The translations under genes and the position numbers were made by a program. DNA of 15,320 nt from Parvularcula sp039198765 (GTDB lineage Bacteria > Pseudomonadota > Alphaproteobacteria > Caulobacterales > Parvularculaceae), in assembly GCA_039198765.1 (NCBI GenBank), contig JBCCTF010000093.1, positions 1-15,320 of the forward strand, in the 5' to 3' direction. This document shows positions 13,867 to 15,320 of this stretch, piece by piece (position 1 is the first letter of the stretch; every line of letters begins with the position of its first letter). The notes beneath the pieces are model-generated. The model made no database searches. It had not been told where the DNA came from and was given only the letters and a program-made list of their open reading frames with translations.

Positions 13867-14818
13867 GGACGGGCGCTCCGGCTGGGGGTTCTGGCCCCAT
13901 ATAGGCACTCTGCCCACCGGACAAGGAGACCCCTGCCCGCCTTTTGATCTCAGCCGTCGAAAGTCGGCTGCCATCATGGCTGTAGCCCGGCGGCGCGAAG
14001 GCATATCGGAAGCGCTCGATGAAGCTGAGGCCTGGCATGGTCACATCCTGCGCAATCGCCCGGTATTCGTGGGTTGCGACGTGCAGTGGGTTTTGGCTCG
14101 TCAGGTTGCTGACAATGCCGAAGGTGCAGGGCTCAGCATCATCCTCAGGCACGAACGTGCTGAACATTTTGTCCCAGATGATCAGGATGCCTGCGTAGTT
14201 CGTATCCAGGTACCGCGGGTTGGTCGCGTGATGCACCCGGTGGTGGCTCGGCGTGTTGAACACCGCCTCCACCCAACCCGGCAGGCACTTCACCGCCTGG
14301 GTGTGCACAAAGAACTGGTAGAACAGGTTCAGCCCGCCCGCGAACGCATAGAGCGCCGGGTGAACGCCGAGCATGATCACAGGCACACCGAGCAAATAGG
14401 TCCCCGCAGTCACTGAAAACCACGGCTGCCTCAGCGCCGTCGACAGATTGTAGCCCTGCGATGAGTGATGAATCACATGATTGGCCCAGCACCAGCGGAT
14501 GCGATGCTGGAACCGGTGAACCCAGTAATAGACGAAATCCTTCGCGACCATCGCGACCAAGAAGCTCCACCACGTCATCCCGAGATCAAACACTCGGAAC
14601 TGCCAAGCCAAGGTCATCAAAACAGCCACGCCGCCATAGAGGGTCAAACTCGAGACGACATTCCCGGTTCCCATGGCGAGATTGGTCCATAGGTCACGCC
14701 GGACGCCCTCCTCTGCCTCGGGTCCTTTCCCCCGGACTGCAAAGATCTCGATAGCGATCAGCACCAGATAAACGGGCGCAGCGAAGATCGAGACATCAGG
14801 GAAGGTCGGTTGCTCCAT
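13850..14818 (-). CDS. Sterol desaturase / fatty-acid hydroxylase family membrane protein
   Basis: 322 residues with several hydrophobic segments (about 10-27, 53-72, 83-99, 135-170). The three histidine boxes of the FA-hydroxylase superfamily are present: HRFQH (101-105), HVIHH (114-118) and HHRVHH (192-197), plus H172. These bind a di-iron centre at the cytoplasmic face and support O2-dependent hydroxylation or desaturation of lipids. The bacterial substrate cannot be told from sequence; hopanoid, sterol-like, fatty-acid or carotenoid substrates are all possible. The C-terminal ~100 residues after the last box are soluble. The ATG at 14818 has only a weak ribosome binding site. It overlaps yggT by 17 bases, so desaturase, yggT and folD probably form one unit, divergent from kbl. 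Confidence 0.9.
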   Translation of the reverse strand: MEQPTFPDVSIFAAPVYLVLIAIEIFAVRGKGPEAEEGVRRDLWTNLAMGTGNVVSSLTLYGGVAVLMTLAWQFRVFDLGMTWWSFLVAMVAKDFVYYWVHRFQHRIRWCWANHVIHHSSQGYNLSTALRQPWFSVTAGTYLLGVPVIMLGVHPALYAFAGGLNLFYQFFVHTQAVKCLPGWVEAVFNTPSHHRVHHATNPRYLDTNYAGILIIWDKMFSTFVPEDDAEPCTFGIVSNLTSQNPLHVATHEYRAIAQDVTMPGLSFIERFRYAFAPPGYSHDGSRLSTAEIKRRAGVSLSGGQSAYMGPEPPAGAPVLERDF

Positions 14819-15040
14819 CGTAACAGCTTAGCGAGATTAGAACCGTTCGGGAACGCCTCCGCGACGACTTATCCCCGCTTTGTCACGAGCGCATACGATC
14901 TGTGAGCCCGAGCGCTCGCCGACGTGATGCGCACTGGCTGCCCCCCAGCGCGCTTTGGAGCCCTCCCCACGTCCAGCGCGCGGGGGGCCTTTCGCGCTCG
15001 GCAAAGCCTCTCTAGAAGGCGCTCGCGGAGGACCCTGTTG
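14819..15040. promoter_or_regulatory. Divergent intergenic region between the desaturase-like gene and kbl
   Basis: This 222-base region should hold the promoters for both flanking units. No clear -35/-10 pair was found. It contains a strong GC-rich inverted repeat (listed separately) and GCGCTCG three times (14912-14918, 14994-15000, 15019-15025), with the reverse complement CGAGCGC at 14886-14892 and a ten-base palindrome CGAGCGCTCG at 14909-14918. GGAGG at 15027-15031 is the kbl ribosome binding site, nine bases before the ATG. Confidence 0.5.
14940..14988. repeat. Long GC-rich inverted repeat upstream of kbl
   Basis: The left arm GCCCCCC-A-GCGCGC (14940-14953) pairs with GCGCGC-GGGGGGC (14976-14988) across 13 bp, with one bulged A (14947). 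Inside it, TGGA (14956-14959) can pair with TCCA (14972-14975) after a two-base TT bulge, leaving a 12-base loop. It ends 52 bases before the kbl start codon. Only three Ts follow on the plus strand and no gene runs into it from the left on that strand. A plain terminator is therefore less likely than a leader structure or protein-binding site in the kbl upstream region. Confidence 0.6.
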
Positions 15041-15320
15041 ATGACGGATCAAGCTTTTTATGGACGCGTGAAGGACACCCTGGCGGAGATTGATGCGGAG
15101 GGCCTGACCAAGCCCGAGCGGCTGATCACCTCCAAGCAAGCGCCGGAAGTCGAGATCACCCACGAGGGGCGGACCATCCGTGCGCTGAACTTCTGTGCCA
15201 ACAACTATCTGGGCCTCGCCGATCATCCCGAGCTGATCCGCGCGGCCCAAAGCGGTGCGGAGACCCATGGTTACGGCATGGCATCGGTGCGCTTTATCTG
15301 CGGCACCCAGGAAATCCACC
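15041..15320 (+). CDS. kbl: 2-amino-3-ketobutyrate CoA ligase (glycine C-acetyltransferase), N-terminal part
   Basis: The first 93 codons of a PLP-dependent alpha-oxoamine synthase, cut by the right edge. Kbl cleaves 2-amino-3-ketobutyrate with CoA into glycine and acetyl-CoA, the second step of threonine breakdown after threonine dehydrogenase. The N-terminal FYGRVKDTLAEIDAEGL, the substrate-fold segment LNFCANNYLGLADHP, and HGYGMASVRFICGTQEIH at the end are highly characteristic of Kbl and separate it from ALA synthase or BioF. The ATG at 15041 has GGAGG nine bases upstream; a TTG one codon earlier is less likely. The PLP lysine lies beyond the window, and tdh, the usual partner, would be expected downstream. 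Confidence 0.93.
   Translation, partial: MTDQAFYGRVKDTLAEIDAEGLTKPERLITSKQAPEVEITHEGRTIRALNFCANNYLGLADHPELIRAAQSGAETHGYGMASVRFICGTQEIH

Noticed and set aside
14880..14899. TTGTCA / TACGAT as a sigma70-like promoter for kbl
   Set aside because: The two hexamers are only eight bases apart, far short of the usual 17.
14837..15319. Minus-strand open frame of about 160 codons over the kbl start
   Set aside because: The plus strand here encodes the unmistakable Kbl N-terminus, and the minus-strand product resembles nothing.
1..15320. Mobile element, prophage, CRISPR array or defence system
   Set aside because: No transposase, integrase, terminal repeats, direct-repeat array or nuclease/toxin genes were seen; nearly all the DNA is explained by core genes.

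Overview
This looks like a chromosomal housekeeping segment from a GC-rich Alphaproteobacterium. The evidence is a compact minus-strand run nadD-rsfS-rlmH-envC-ctpA, a combination common in that class, plus short overlapping gene junctions and frequent GTG/TTG starts. Neighbours such as a membrane FA-hydroxylase/sterol-desaturase-type protein and possible cell-cycle-type control motifs (GANTC, CtrA-like box) would fit a caulobacter/hyphomonad/parvularculid-type organism, but the species cannot be named from the sequence. No rRNA, tRNA, CRISPR array, insertion sequence or phage gene was seen.

Layout. Left edge (1-2457, all minus): the N-terminus of a membrane-anchored protein that may be a PAS-type sensor kinase, an M17 leucyl-aminopeptidase-type enzyme, and an unrecognised single-pass membrane protein. 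Positions 2670-10655 (all minus) hold a nine-gene co-directional run. Read in transcription order it is nadD, rsfS, rlmH, envC-like, ctpA, pabB, pabA, pabC-like, and a short acyl-CoA-synthetase-like gene. Most junctions overlap or touch. Gaps above 100 bp occur only after nadD (189 bp) and before ctpA (108 bp), so internal promoters are possible there. Positions 10714-12690 (plus) carry a UDP-glucuronate 4-epimerase-type sugar epimerase and an EgtD-type histidine methyltransferase. Positions 12687-14818 (minus) carry a sterol-desaturase-like protein, YggT and FolD. folD converges on egtD so tightly that the stop codons overlap. Right edge (plus): the start of kbl (2-amino-3-ketobutyrate CoA ligase), preceded by a very GC-rich inverted repeat.

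How the genes fit together. The operon joins NAD synthesis (NadD), ribosome control and modification (RsfS, RlmH), envelope remodelling (EnvC-like amidase activator, CtpA protease) and the p-aminobenzoate branch of folate synthesis (PabB/PabA/PabC). FolD, nearby in another unit, uses the resulting folate.

The most unusual part is the operon tail. PabB keeps its lysine signature. PabA has Leu where class I glutamine amidotransferases have the near-invariant Gln of CLGHQ. The PabC-like protein has Cys where fold-type IV PLP enzymes have the glutamate that contacts the PLP ring nitrogen. The translationally coupled final gene is an ANL-superfamily ligase-like protein whose ATP-binding P-loop is degraded and whose C-terminal catalytic-lysine motif is missing. 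These changes are visible in the sequence. Whether they reflect a changed pathway, lineage-specific tolerance or decay is inference.
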